64,000 nucleotides of DNA, taken from positions 100,749,612 to 100,813,611 of the forward strand of contig OW240921.1 in assembly GCA_933207985.1 (NCBI GenBank), given 5' to 3'. This stretch comes from Pelobates cultripes (Eukaryota > Chordata > Amphibia > Anura > Pelobatidae). Positions 23,051 through 33,764 of this stretch are shown one piece after another. The first letter of the stretch is position 1. Each line of letters opens with the position of its first letter. The notes below the pieces were generated by a model. The model was not told where the DNA came from, did not search any database, and saw only the letters and a program-made list of their open reading frames with translations. Position numbers and translations under genes: made by a program.

Positions 23051-24404
23051 TATTCACATTCAGGATGCTGTGAACTGCAAATACAATCATGTAGGCAGTT
23101 CATGTGCACAGCACTTTAATTTAAGTCTCAAACTCCTAATCCGAACATCTAAATGTAACATTGAGCATATCATAAAATGGCACCACACTCAAGTTAAAGC
23201 AGCTTGAATTCAAAACAAAAATTTAGAATAATCCATTTTGACACTGCTCATTCTGGTGTTGAAATTGTAATGGGGTATTCATGGCTAGGTTCTGGAAACG
23301 TGTTATGGATTTTGGCCCATGCTAACCAGCCCTTCGCGCATGCATGCACAAACGCACTCTCTCACTGCTGTTTCCATTCGATGGTTCGCAGTTTATACTG
23401 CAGAAGTGAAGCGTCTATTTTATCAGTACGGCTGCAAAGGGCCCCTCTTTACATCAAACCTCTTCAAAAAAAATTGTGAAAGGAAAAAAAACAACACAAT
23501 AGAGATGGCCATTTGTCAACCTGCAGCTTAACTACTACAATGAGCAGTAGTGGTTTAAGTGCATATAGTTCCCTTTAATTAATAAATTTTTTCTTGCTGC
23601 AATACTACTCTTCTTGATTTAGACAATTGTGGGGTTTTTTCATTATCTGACTGAATTATTTAAATCCCATAGAGCAACTAGACATTTCATATGCAGACTT
23701 TGAATACTGCATATACTTTTCTGCTAAGCTCAATTATGACTATGTCTGTTTATGATTTGTTGTGTTTTGTTGTTGTTGTTTTTTTGCAGGCAAATATGGC
23801 AACAGTAGCTGGAACATAATGTACTTGGTTTTTGCATTGCATTGCAGACATAATATTCTCTCCTTTAGAATATTAAGATTCATAATTTAGTACAAACCTA
23901 TAAATTACCAAGTATAAAATACATTCTAAACAAAATATTTCAAGAAAAAGTGATAAATCACCTTTGCTATTAATTAGCCCAAACTCGTGGCTTTGATTTA
24001 ATTTTCCTAAGAATAAAAAAAGTACAATATGCCACTACAATGACTTATCTCCTCTCTAAGAGCACTTGGGGCAGGTCAAAAAGAAGCATGGAAAGGCTGT
24101 CTCCGTAAAGAATAACACTCCTGTACACACAGTGGAGGCTCGTCAAGAGGGAGACCTGCGGCAGCACCCCGCTATTTTTTGTTGCAATAACAAGTAATTA
24201 AATAATTATTTAAACTATAGAATTGCTTTTTTGTGTAAACTTACACTTTTAGATGTGTCTGTCTGACATAAAATGTTTGTGTCCTTTTAGTATTATGCCC
24301 ATCTATTGCAACCTTGGAAGAATACAAACCAAAAACATAATCAAATGGTCTTTTGCCCACAAGTCTGATTAAATCCTATATTTTGTGAATCTGTAATTCT
24401 TGAA
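23051..24404. other. Mostly unassigned, with possible element ends
   Basis: At 24131 CAGTGGAGGCTCGTCAAG resembles a hAT left end, but no matching right end was found. Around 23527-23580 a phrase ending AGTTCCCTTTAA resembles the TTAA-element termini. The 91-codon frame at 23204-23479 has no motif. Confidence 0.35.
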
Positions 24405-24986
24405 TGTTACGTGTTGGAAGCAGGAAAAATGGGCAAGCCTAAAGATTTGAGTGCCAATGGCCAAATAGTGATGGCTAGACGACTGGGTCAGATTATCTCC
24501 AAAATGGCAAGTCTTGTGGGGTGTTTCTGGTATGTAGTGGCTAGAACCTACCAAAGATGGTGCAAGGAAGGACAACTGGTGAACCAGCATCAGGGTCATG
24601 TGTGCCCAAGGCTCAGGGACGCACTTTAGGAGCAAAGGCTAGCTCGTCTGGTCCGATCACACAGAAGAGCTACTGTAGCTCAAATTGCTAAAAAAATGTA
24701 AGGCTTGCCATGGTAGCAAGGAGTCAGAACACACAGTGCACCTCAGTTTGCTGTATATAAACCAGCAGACCGAGTGCTTGTGAAGACAAATCCGATCCAG
24801 GGAGGTTCCACCTCACAACTTGCAGGACTTAAAGGATCTGCTGCTAATGTCTTGGTGCCAGATACCACAGCACATGTTCAGAGGTCTTGTGGATTCAATG
24901 TCTCAACGCATCAGAGCTGTTTTGGGAGCACAAGGGGGACCTACACAATATTAGGCAGGTGATTTTACTATTGTGGCTGATCAGTG
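24405..24986 (+). mobile_element. Tc1-type relic with right terminus
   Basis: The left part encodes transposase HTH remnants (NGQIVMARRLGQIISK, then a GHVCPRLRDAL segment). The middle is deleted. The right part has LAGLKGSAANVLVPDTTAHV-type C-terminal sequence and runs into an end GTGGCTGATCAGTG with TA at 24987. GATCAGTG-TA is a typical Tc1 terminus. Same family as 16186-16680. The left inverted repeat is absent. Confidence 0.75.
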
Positions 24987-24988
24987 TA

Positions 24989-25745
24989 TGTCTTTTCTTT
25001 AAATATCTTTTATGACTTGACATATACTTGATTTTTTTAGTTTTTTAGTTTTCGTCTAAGCTACCAGGAACCAATGAAGTGGGTTTACCCTTAAACTAAT
25101 TACAAAGTGGATAGCAAATACCATGATACATAAAAAGATCAGAAAGCACTGGTCACATACGAGATTCCTGATGCATAAATCACTAAAAAGGGAATAAAAG
25201 AAATTGTGTTTATTACTATTTCATATTTTATTGAGGTTCACATCACTGATCCAATGATTAAATGCTGTATGGGAGGAGGATACAGGAAGTGTCAGTTTTA
25301 ATGTCTGTAATGGATGGCTAGCCATGTCCTCCCCTTTTCGTAAAACTCTCCCGGAGATTACATTATTCCTTGTAACTAATGCATTCATTTTATATATAAA
25401 ATAAGTGCACCTTGCTTTTAAATTTGTGAAACACCCATTGTAATTAACCCATCTCATTTGCATGCTATACAAAACTACCCCACCACACCTCCTCTTCTTC
25501 TTCTATTTTCTTTTCTTTCATGTTTATTTACAAAAATGAAAAATGTGGACAAGTAGGATGCATATATTATATTATTGATTATACCATTCACAGTAATTGT
25601 TTGCATTTTTCTTGTCCTTAATAAATATTTCATTGAAACAAATATATAAGATGAATATAGCTTTCCAGGTCACTCTACATAACTGGTTTTACTTAAATTC
25701 CCTTTTAAGTCTCCGCTGGATGTATGCCATGATTTTTGCATTCAC
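24989..25745. other. Unassigned AT-rich sequence
   Basis: Nothing recognised. Confidence 0.45.
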
Positions 25746-25749
25746 TTAA

Positions 25750-25953
25750 AGGAAACACTCCAAGCACCATAGCCACTAAAGATTGATGATCGCTCTCAGA
25801 AAATGAGCTTAGCTTAGGAAGAGAGCTTCCAGCTTTTAATGAGATGGTGAAAAACGCCATGGTTTTACTATTTACACTGTGTGAATAGGAAGGCAATCCT
25901 TGCACCATAATCACTACAGCATGCTATAGTGGTTGTGGTACATGTGTCTTCTT
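25750..25953. mobile_element. Short TTAA-type MITE
   Basis: The left end AGGAAACACTCCAAGCACCA and the inverse of the right end (AAGAAGACACATGTACCACA) are related, and TTAA lies at 25746-25749 and 25954-25957. The internal CATAGCCACTA and GCTATAGTGGTTGTGG phrases are inverted. About 204 bp, non-coding. Confidence 0.75.
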
Positions 25954-25957
25954 TTAA

Positions 25958-27169
25958 AGTTGAGGTGATGTGGAGTTAAGGTGACTTAATCTTTATTTGG
26001 ATATTCCTGACTTACAAAAAGTCATAGCCCATAAAGTTAAGCTGGTCTTAATCCTCAAAGATTTTGATTGCTATCCAAATTTGGATTGATATGTAAGCAT
26101 AAAGCGAAAACGGGTACCTCGGGGTCCCTGGTTTCGGTCAAACTAGTCAAAAACAATTTGACCAAGAACCAAGGAACAGATCCCACAGCCTTATGGTACC
26201 ATACCCAGTAAATAGCATGTATTGGTAATGTAGTGGTTATGGTTCGTGGACTACCCATTTACCTTTTCCATTTTGTCTGAAACTGTAGATCTTACTCCAT
26301 TTACATTTGATTTGATTTGATTCTATTTTGTCTAAAATGCAGAGCTTCACACCACGATAAACAGCATAGCAAGGAAGCTTCAATAATATTACATTTGTAT
26401 AGAACCTGGATTGGATGCGAGATTTCACATAAAATGAATTTAATGTATAATTTCTTTGCTCTGCATTAGAAATTGATTGCACAAAATCGTTATTGTACGT
26501 GAGATGAGTTCCAAATCTGCGTATACACAATTGCTTCAATGGCTTGATTGACTGGTATTTCCAGAGGTTGCACATTGGGCTGAGATTTCACATTTTTCAG
26601 CAACACTCCCCACACATCAGAATTGAGCTGACGTACTCTCTTTCTGAAAGTCAATGGGAAAATGACCACCTTCAGAAATATTGATGTGTATGGAAGCTAA
26701 GGGCCCATCCAATCCAATAACTCATACACTAAAATAATGTAATCTCAAGTTCATTACGTCTTTCAAATATTTAACTTGTTCATGACAAGTGAGGAGGAAT
26801 AGCCCTTTACATCATGACTTTCATGGCAAGTCATCTATAAGTTAATACCTTAATATCTGCATCCTAGATTAATAAACAATGTCATATGTTTTTAGAATTC
26901 TCTGCGGTAATCTGGGTTACTGTATCAATTAAAATGACATCTACGTCTGCGTGACACAAGGTTATTCACTAAACTGTCAACAATTGTGACGCTACCAGGA
27001 ATTTGTACATTTCCTGCCAAAGTAGGCAAACAAAGAGCATTCTCATTTTTTAATTGGTTTGTTTCATATATGTACATGTAAGTATATATAGGTATATTTT
27101 GTTTGTGTTTGCTATTATTATGGCCTTGTGAAATAACTCAAATGCAGGGCAGGTATAATGAGCTACAAC
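25958..27169. other. Unassigned sequence
   Basis: No recognised gene or element in about 1.2 kb. The 112-codon minus-strand frame at 26237-26575 has no motif. Confidence 0.4.
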
Positions 27170-27839
27170 CAGGGCCGGACTGGGAAAAAAATTTGGCCCG
27201 GGCATTTTTGGATCACAGCGGCCCACTGGGAAGAGGGCAGATCAGAGTAGAGGGGAGTGTTTTGTCATCACCAATGGCAAGCACATCCCCTCTCAAAGTG
27301 AGCATGCTGGTTCAATGCGCAGAGCCCTGCTGAAGAGCTCTTGCATGAAAAAAAAAAAGGCCCTGTATGCGTTCAATGCAGTGCAAGCAAATTTATTAAC
27401 ATGCTTGCGCTGTGTCTCCGGTGTCTCCATAAGTGGGATATCAAAGCACAAAAGTGTAAGGAAAGCGTATTGTACATGAGTTTAGAGCCTGCTTGTGGGA
27501 TTTAATGTGTGTAGAGTGAGGTGATTGTGGCGTGGTGTTTTGTGTAAATGTCGGTTTCAGTTGTGTTGTGTTTGTGGTATAATATGTATGGCTAAGGGCT
27601 GTGGAGAGTGTAAGTATAGGTGATGTCGCGAGTGTATGTGTGTATAGATGATGTAGTGTGTGTAGGGGTTCTGAAGTGTGTGTGTTTAGGGAAAGTAGTG
27701 TGTGTTTGCTTACAAGGGATCTAGTGTGTTCATAGGGGATCCAGAGTGTGTATGTCATTAAAGTAGTGTGTGTAGATGGTGCAGTGTGTGACTATAGGGG
27801 ATCTATCGTGTGTGTAGTAGGTCTAGTGTGCATAGGAAG

Positions 27840-27860
27840 TGTCCAGGGTGTGTGTGAGGG

Positions 27861-27908
<48 letters not shown>

Positions 27909-28640
27909 AGGGGTGCAGTGTGTGTTTGAGGGGTGCAGTGTGTGTGCGAAGGGTGCACTGTGTGTGTGAGGGGTGCGCTGTGTGTGAAGGGTGCATTGTA
28001 TGTGAAGGGTGCATTGTGTGTTTGGGGTGCTCTGTGGTGGTTAGGGTGCAGTGTGTGTGGTGTTTGGGGTGCAGTGTGTGTGAAGAGTGCACTGTGTGTT
28101 TGGGGTGATGTGTGGTGTTTGGGGTGCAGTGTGAGAGGGGTGCTGTGTGTGTGAGAGGGGTGCTGTGTGATGTTTGGGGTGCAGTGTGTTTGGTGTGCTC
28201 TGTGGTGTTTGGGGTGCACTGTGTGTTAGGGGTGCTCTGTGGTGTTTGGGTTGCAGTATGGTGTTTATGGTGCAGTGTGTGTGTGGGGGGGTGCTATGTG
28301 GTGTTTGGGGTGCTCTGTGGTGTTTGGGGTGCACTGTGTGTTTGGGGTGCAGTGTGGTGTTTGGGGTGTAGTGTGTGTGTGTGTGTGTGTGTGTGAGGGG
28401 TGCTCTGTGATGTTTTGGGTGTAGTGTGTGTGAGGGGCTTAGTGTGATGTTTGGGGCTTAGAGTGATGCTTGGGGTGCAAAGTGATGTTTGGAGTTTAGT
28501 GTGTGTGTGTGTTTGTGTGTGTGAGGGGTGCAGTGTGATGTTTGGGGTATAGTGTGATGTTTGTGATGTAGTGTGTGTGTGTGAGGGTTGCTCTGTGGTG
28601 TTTGGGGTGTAGTGTGATATTTGGGGTGCTGTGGGGTAAA
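27840..28640. repeat. GTGTGT-GGGGTGCA minisatellite in hAT A
   Basis: Tandem units of about 18-26 bp combine TGTGTGT with GGGGTGCAGTG or GGGGTGCTCTG, with a pure (GT)n run near 27868-27905. G-runs recur on the plus strand. Long Cys-Val or His-Thr frames on the two strands are artefacts. Confidence 0.93.
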
Positions 28641-28782
28641 AATAAAAAACATATACATGTGTATTATTATATTATTGTATTTAATTGTATTATATATAAG
28701 AATTGATATATTCTTACCTTTGCTTGGGAGGTGGGACCTTGTTGCCAGCCCTGGTGGTCCGGTAGGAAATCCCTGGTGGTCC

Positions 28783-28920
28783 GGTGAGGAGTGAACTCTA
28801 CCCTGCATTTCTTCGGGTCGAGATCACACTCGCGAGATTGGAGCGTTGCCATAGTAACCACGGCAATGCTCCAGCCTGCCCGGAGGAGCTGCAGGATAGA
28901 GCTCCCGTGGGTCCTCTCTC
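28783..28920. promoter_or_regulatory. Palindrome-rich module with X-box-like core (copy A)
   Basis: The order is GAGTGAACTCTA, CTCGCGAGA, GGAGCGTTGCC, an imperfect GGCAATGCTCC, then GGAGGAGCTGCAGG and GAGCTCCCGTGGGTCCTCTC. GTTGCCATAGTAAC at 28845-28858 fits the RFX X-box consensus exactly. Copies B (36515-36650) and C (61303-61405) share this order. Binding is not shown here; this is a motif match only. Confidence 0.5.
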
Positions 28921-29012
28921 CCTCCCCAGCTGGCGGCCACATCTCAATGCCTGTGGGCTGGTGGGGAGATAGTTTGTCTCCACATCGGCCCATGAAGGCA
29001 TACAGCAGGCCA

Positions 29013-29207
29013 TTTTTAACGAGGGGCAAACAGGTAGCTGTCCCGGGTCCAGTTACTCCTGGGGGGCCCAAAGCAGCTGCCCCATTTGCTCTCTGTCCGC
29101 AATAATTTATTTTAGGATTGCCGATCCTAAAATAGATTATTGCAGGCAGCAGGCCTGCTCGCTGAGGGGGGCCATCAGGTGGTCCATGGCATTGTGGTCT
29201 CAGTTGC
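29013..29207. mobile_element. hAT-like end fragment with a long hairpin
   Basis: The stretch GAGGGGCAAACAGGTAGCTG ... GGGGGGCCCAAAGCAGCTGC resembles the G-rich subterminal region of a hAT element. It is followed by a hairpin at 29101-29141 with 18-bp arms (AATAATTTATTTTAGGAT and its inverse, one mismatch) and a 5-nt loop. CAGTTGCCCTG at about 29200 may be a terminus. Boundaries are uncertain. Confidence 0.4.
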
Positions 29208-29424
29208 CCTGTCAGCGCTGTGGCCCTTAAATAGCATGACCCTCTAATGATCTCAGCGCTGGGAGGAAGTGACAACCAGTGACGCGGGGGAAGGGGGAGG
29301 AGGGGAGTGCATAGTGAGAGCCTCTGACTCCCAAAAGCATCAGCAAGACCCTGGACCCCAGGGAAGTCACCCGCCAGCACATAAAAGGTAGGAAACACGA
29401 GAGTGGGTAAAATTTTTTACTTTT
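29208..29424. other. Non-coding junction upstream of a GT-rich array
   Basis: It contains CCTGGACCCCAGGGAAGTCA and CCAGCACATAAAAGGTAGGA. A similar CAGGGAAGCTACCCTGC ... CCAGCACAAAGGGAAGGT phrase occurs at 31350-31390, again just upstream of a GTGT array, so these are probably internal parts of minisatellite-bearing elements. Confidence 0.35.
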
Positions 29425-29575
29425 TGCATGTTTGTGTGTCTGTGTATCTATCTGTGTGTGTGCATGTATGTCTGTATGTGTATCTGTGTGCCTGTATGTG
29501 ATATATATGTGCCTGTATGTGTATCTCTGTGTTTATATGTGTGTCTGCATGTGTTTCTGAATGTCTGCATGTGTA
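29425..29575. repeat. TGTGTCTGTATG minisatellite, block 1
   Basis: Tandem 10-14 bp units of TGTGT, CTG and TATG/CATG. Further blocks of the same type are at 30440-30800, 30880-31060 and 31440-31740, separated by Penelope-like and hAT-like fragments. Confidence 0.88.
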
Positions 29576-29670
29576 CTCACCAGACCTTCTTCCTGGGGCT
29601 ATTAATTTACATATTCCAATACTTTTGGAGAAATATACACTCCATCCATAACAATGCCTTGCACTCTGTC

Positions 29671-29674
<4 letters not shown>

Positions 29675-29714
<40 letters not shown>
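29675..29714. repeat. (TA)n microsatellite
   Basis: An uninterrupted TA run directly precedes a duplicated 120-bp segment. Similar runs are at 30016-30041 and 30635-30664. Confidence 0.95.
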
Positions 29715-29719
<5 letters not shown>

Positions 29720-30270
29720 CACAAGATCCAGCGCACTCCTTCAATGTTGAAAGATTTTATTTTTTTAAAAACACCTAATCTAGGTAAAAATAATGGGGGT
29801 TTAGTTACATTATATGATCATACATTGCATAAGCCTGCCACAATGTCAATGTACCCCATCTTTGGCAGGTCCTACACTAACAGCCTAATGTCTGCTCTTA
29901 TGAGATTAACCCACTTACTTGGGGAAAAAATTCCATCTGGGGCTCTCTGCAGTACAAGGTTAAGGCACCTGTGACAGGGAGTGGTGCAAAACCAAGGAGT
30001 TGGCTAGACTCCCAAATATATATATATATATATATATATATGAAACAAGGGGGTGTGGCTGCACTCACCTGAACATGTATAAATGGGGGTGCTGCTGGGG
30101 GCCAAATTATACAATACACAAGACCCAGCGCACTCACCTATCCACTAAACAGCAACTTCAATGTTGAAAGATTTTATTTGTTTTTTTTTGTTTTTTTTAA
30201 ACACCTAATCTAGGCAAAAATAATGGGGGTTTAGTTACATTATATGATATGCCACAACGTCAATGTACCC
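29715..30270. mobile_element. Penelope-like or (TA)n-targeted repeat, two direct copies
   Basis: A segment at about 29715-29868 (ACACAAGATCCAGCGCACTC, TTCAATGTTGAAAGATTTTA, AACACCTAATCTAGG, AATAATGGGGGTTTAGTTAC) is repeated at about 30113-30270. Both copies lie near (TA)n runs. GCACTCACCTGAACATGTAT at 30060 recurs at 30819. Partial direct repeats next to TA microsatellites are typical of Penelope-like elements, but no reverse transcriptase is present, so the class is tentative. Confidence 0.5.
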
Positions 30271-30390
30271 GAAGTGCCGAAGTTCTGAAGTGTCGAAGTG
30301 CCGAAGTTACCGAAGTGACAAAGTGCCGAAGTTCCGAAGTATCGAAGTGCCAAAGTTGCCGAAGTGCTGAATTGCCGAAGTCCAGAATTT
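30271..30390. repeat. Degenerate 8-bp GAAGTGCC tandem repeat
   Basis: About 14 units of GAAGTGCC, GAAGTTCC, GAAGTGTC and GAAGTTACC variants run head to tail, drifting to CCGAACCGAACTG at the end. The period is mainly 8 bp with occasional 9. Confidence 0.85.
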
Positions 30391-30439
30391 TGGAATGCCG
30401 AACCGAACTGAAAAAATGTCCCATGCACATGCCTAGTAT

Positions 30440-30625
30440 GTATATGTGTGTGTATTTTTTATCTGTTTGTATGTTATATATTGGTGTGTCTATATGTGTA
30501 TCTGTGTGTCTGCAAGGTTGTCTGTATTTTTGTGTCTGTGTATCTGCATGTGTCTGTGTATCTGTCTGTGTCTGTGTATCCATATTTTTGTCTGTATGTA
30601 TATCTGTGTATCTGTTTGTCTGTAT

Positions 30626-30674
<49 letters not shown>

Positions 30675-31060
30675 CTGCATGTGTCTGTATGTGTATCTGT
30701 GTAGCAGTGTATATATGTGTGTGTTTGTGTATCTGCAGGTATGTCTGTATGTGTGTCTGTGTATCTGCATATGTCTGGATGTGTGTCTGAGTATCTGCAT
30801 GTATGAAACCATGAGGCTGCACTCACCTGAACATGTATACATTATAGGGTGCTGCTGGGGCCAATTCATACAACATACATGTATGTGTAACTGCATGTGT
30901 TTGTGTGTGTGCCTGTGTTTCTATATCTGTGTGTATGTGTATCTATATGTGTCTGCATGTATATCTGTGTGTCTACATGTGTGTCATTATGTGCTCCTGT
31001 GTATCTGTGTGTGTCAGTGTTTGTATCTGTATGAGTGTCATTCTGTGTTTCTTTCTTTCT
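30440..31060. repeat. TGTGTCTGTATC minisatellite, blocks 2 and 3
   Basis: Two tandem blocks (30440-30800 and 30880-31060) are separated by a 70-bp fragment (GCTGCACTCACCTGAACATG type) related to that at 30055. An internal (TA)n run lies at 30635-30664. Long Cys-Val-Tyr frames on both strands come from the repeat. Confidence 0.88.
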
Positions 31061-31075
31061 TTTCTTGTTTAGTTT

Positions 31076-31192
31076 TTTGAGGGGGCAGGGGGTGGGTTGG
31101 TCTAGAAGGTGTGAATGCATGCCTGGGAGTGGGGTGGGGGGTCCAAACCCAAGCAAAATGCTTGCCCAGGTTTCAATCTATATTGAAGGTGG
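31076..31192. mobile_element. hAT-like right-end fragment
   Basis: The G-rich stretch GGGGGCAGGGGGTGGGTTGG is followed by GCTTGCCCAGGTTTCAATC and ends GAAGGTGGCCCTG. The inverse (CAGGGCCACCTTC) is of the hAT CAGGGCC type. The paired end was not identified. Confidence 0.35.
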
Positions 31193-31439
31193 CCCTGTTT
31201 CACAGGATGTATAGACAGCCCTAATTTTTCTCCTGCATGGCATGAGTGAGAGGAAGTTATGCCAGATCACTTCCTTCAGGAGTGAGAAGGGTGAGAAGGA
31301 AGCAGAGAAACACTGCCCTCCTGGATACCAGGAGCAGCTATCATACTGGATCCCAGGGAAGCTACCCTGCTCCAGCACAAAGGGAAGGTGAAAGGGAAGA
31401 TAAATATAATATTTTTGCAAGCATGTGTGAGTCAACCAT

Positions 31440-31740
31440 TATATTTGTTTAGTAGAGGGTGTTTGTGTGGCAGTATATATTTGTGTGTGGCAGTGTGTAT
31501 TTTTATCTGCCAGTGTGTATCACTTTGTTTATATGTGTAGCAGTGTGCATGTTTGTGCTGTGTATGTATGCATATCTGTATGTGGCTGTGTGTATCTGTC
31601 TTTATATGTATGTGACAGTGTCCATCTATGTGTGTATGTGGCTGTGTTTTTCTGTATGTGCAAAGGTATATCTGTGAGTGTGCTACGATGTACGAGACTG
31701 GTCATGTGCACATGTGTGTATATCTGTGAATATGTATCTG
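31440..31740. repeat. GTGTGGCAGTGTGTAT minisatellite, block 4
   Basis: Units of GTGT(G/A)TATCTGT and GTGGCAGTGTGTAT continue to the TGTGTATG at 31741-31748. That last phrase is the target site of the hAT that follows, so the hAT inserted into the array. Confidence 0.88.
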
Positions 31741-31748
31741 TGTGTATG

Positions 31749-33077
31749 CAGGGCCGGATTAACATAGGGGCTGATGGAGCTCCAGGCCCAGGCCCATGGA
31801 ATAGACCCATTTAAAAAAAAAATTAAAAAAAATTTCTTTTACTTTTTTTTCATTACACACACTACTCTTAGGTTTGCCACCTGACTGGTATTTTAAGGCA
31901 CAGCCGATATTTGAGGCTGCCTGGCCGTGCCGGTATTGCTGTAATGCCGGCAATACAAATGCAAATATTTTTCTCCGTATTAAAGGAGATTACTCTGCAA
32001 TACCAGCACCGGCTAGTAGGGGTCACTGTGTATGGAGAGAGGCAGGGATACAAAGTTACATCATCTCCCTTCCTCTCTACTCACTGATCCGCGGGGGAGC
32101 AGCTACACAGCACAGAGAGTCCAGACAGCAGCTCCCAGCCTGCAGAGACAGACTACAGCTTAGGGAAGTGATGGATGGGGGGAAAGGGAGACATGGGGAC
32201 ACTGAGACACTAGGGGACACTGGGAAATGTGGGTACACTGAGACACTTGGGGACACATGTCTATGTCCACAAGTGCCCCCATGTCTCCCAGTGTCCCCAA
32301 GTGTCTGTGTCCCCATGCCTCCCAGCCAGTGTCCCTAGTGTCTCAGTGTCCCCATGTCTCCCAGTGTCCCCTAGTCTCTCAGTGTCTCTAGTGTCTTAGT
32401 TTCCCCAAATGTTTGTGTCCCCATGTCCCCTAGTGTCTGTGTCCCCATGTCTCTGTGTCCCTAGTGTCTGTGATCCCATTTCTCCCAGTGTCCCCAAATG
32501 TCTCAGTGTCCCCATGTCTGTATCCACAAGTGCTCCCAGTGTCCCCAAGTGTCTCAGTGCCCCCATGTCTCCCAGTGTCCCCAAGTGTCTGTGTCCCGGG
32601 TCTCTCAGTGTCCCCATGTCTCACTGTGTCCCCATGTCTCTCAGTGTCCCCTAATATCATAGTGACATGGGACACACTGAGACATAGGGACACTGGGAGA
32701 CTAAGGGACTGGACGACATGGGGACACTGACACTGTGATACATAGGGACACTGATGCCAGGCTGGCCCCTTTTTGCAGTTTTGGTCACGTGATTCGCCTC
32801 AGTGGCCCACTCTTTTACCCCGCCCATTGACTTACTGCTTCACTGGACACTGCTGTTAGGGGGTATGGATTTACTTGAAAGATGAAAGCATAAATTAGAG
32901 AGAGATAAGCATAGAGTATGTGTTTTCTTATAGCTGCATCCTTTGAGTTTCCATCTCCATTAGATACATGACGCTTAAGAGGTATGACTGTTTTAGTGTT
33001 TTTGGTCGATAAATTCTGTAATTAGGCCCCATCGTAATTGTCAGCACCAGACCCACTGGGCTCTTAATCTGGCCCTG
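31749..33077. mobile_element. hAT element (host 1) with minisatellite
   Basis: 1,329 bp, left end CAGGGCCGGATTAACATAGG, right end CTTAATCTGGCCCTG, with perfect 8-bp duplications TGTGTATG at 31741-31748 and 33078-33085. No transposase frame is visible. The inside has a CTGGTATT/AATACCAG segment, a CAGAGACAGACTACAGC phrase, then a minisatellite, then a conserved 300-bp right arm (CACTGGACACTGCTGTTAGG). It is the short form of the host 2 element at 34259-41630. Confidence 0.95.
32180..32760. repeat. GTCCCCATGTCTCCCA minisatellite in hAT host 1
   Basis: Tandem units of about 20 bp built from GTGTCCCCA(A/T)GTCTC and CCAGT. The orientation switches: the left part reads GGGGACACTGAGACACT, the middle is its inverse, and the right end returns to GACATAGGGACACTGGGAG. 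Internal inverted repeats are therefore large. Confidence 0.9.
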
Positions 33078-33085
33078 TGTGTATG

Positions 33086-33764
33086 GATGTGTGCACATGC
33101 ATTTGTTTCAGCTAGTGTATGATGGGGGGGCACAACCAATAGCTTTGTAACAGAGCCCAAAGCAGAAATACTTAATAAAAAGACACACTTTAATGTAACC
33201 GGCAACATTTTTCAATTCACTTGTGTTTTGAGCTTATTATTTTAACTTGAAAGTTAAATTCCCTAATTAGTTCCTGATAATTCACAATCTATTGATATCC
33301 CTGAAATGTCCCTTGCTGGTTACCTGTTCCTCAGGATTCTACTTATCCATAAGCACACATCAGGTCGTAAAAAACAATTCTAAACTGTTTAACTTACTAT
33401 AACCCAATCTATCGATATTAGTTTGCAACCAATTTCACAAATGAATCGCTTGAACAAAAGTGAACAGGATAAGTCTTCTTACTGAGTGCTGGAATACTGA
33501 TCTATCTAATGTATAAAAACAATTTTTTACCGAAGCACTTTGTTTAATTGCATCTTAGTCTAGCGCTGGCCAACGCGAGTCGCAGCAGATTTTCTTACTG
33601 AGAGCAGTATTTCCCAAAGTAACAGACAGTCTTGGCATAGTTGCTGTCTCTGTAATTTTATTGAGCTGATTCAAGTTTCTCATTTTCAGGAAAACCTCTC
33701 CAGTCTTTTACGGCTCCAGATTTATTATACCATCACAATTATTTACTACAGTAGCTTGGAAGTG
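33086..33764. other. Unassigned AT-rich sequence
   Basis: Nothing recognised between hAT host 1 and the outer TTAA element. Confidence 0.45.

Larger units (their letters stand above)
27170..29012. mobile_element. hAT-type element A, left end intact, right end lost
   Basis: It begins CAGGGCCGGACTGGG followed by AAAAAAATT. Its first 300 bp match, in inverse orientation, the right end of element B (38720-39013), including GAGCATGCTGGTTCAATGCG and a CTTGCGCTGTGTCTCC-like phrase. A GTGT/GGGGTGCA minisatellite (27840-28640) and the palindromic module (28783-28920) follow in the same order as in B. Similarity to B stops near 29010, where a different hAT-like end begins, so the right terminus and the duplication of GCTACAAC (27162-27169) were not found. 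Confidence 0.75.

Noticed and set aside
24131..24986. A hAT beginning CAGTGGAGGCTCG and ending at 24986
   Set aside because: The right end is a Tc1 terminus followed by TA, and TGTACACA is not duplicated there.
27803..28424. His-Thr-Pro and Cys-Val-rich frames of up to 138 codons
   Set aside because: They come from the GTGT/GGGGTGCA minisatellite on its two strands and show no domain or codon signature.
28667..29398. 243-codon minus frame
   Set aside because: It spans two unrelated hAT-type segments and the palindromic module; the GC-rich composition explains the lack of stops and no domain is recognised.
27162..31192. A single large hAT from 27170 to the CCCTG at 31192
   Set aside because: The terminal sequences differ and no GCTACAAC duplication follows 31192, so the ends were not paired.
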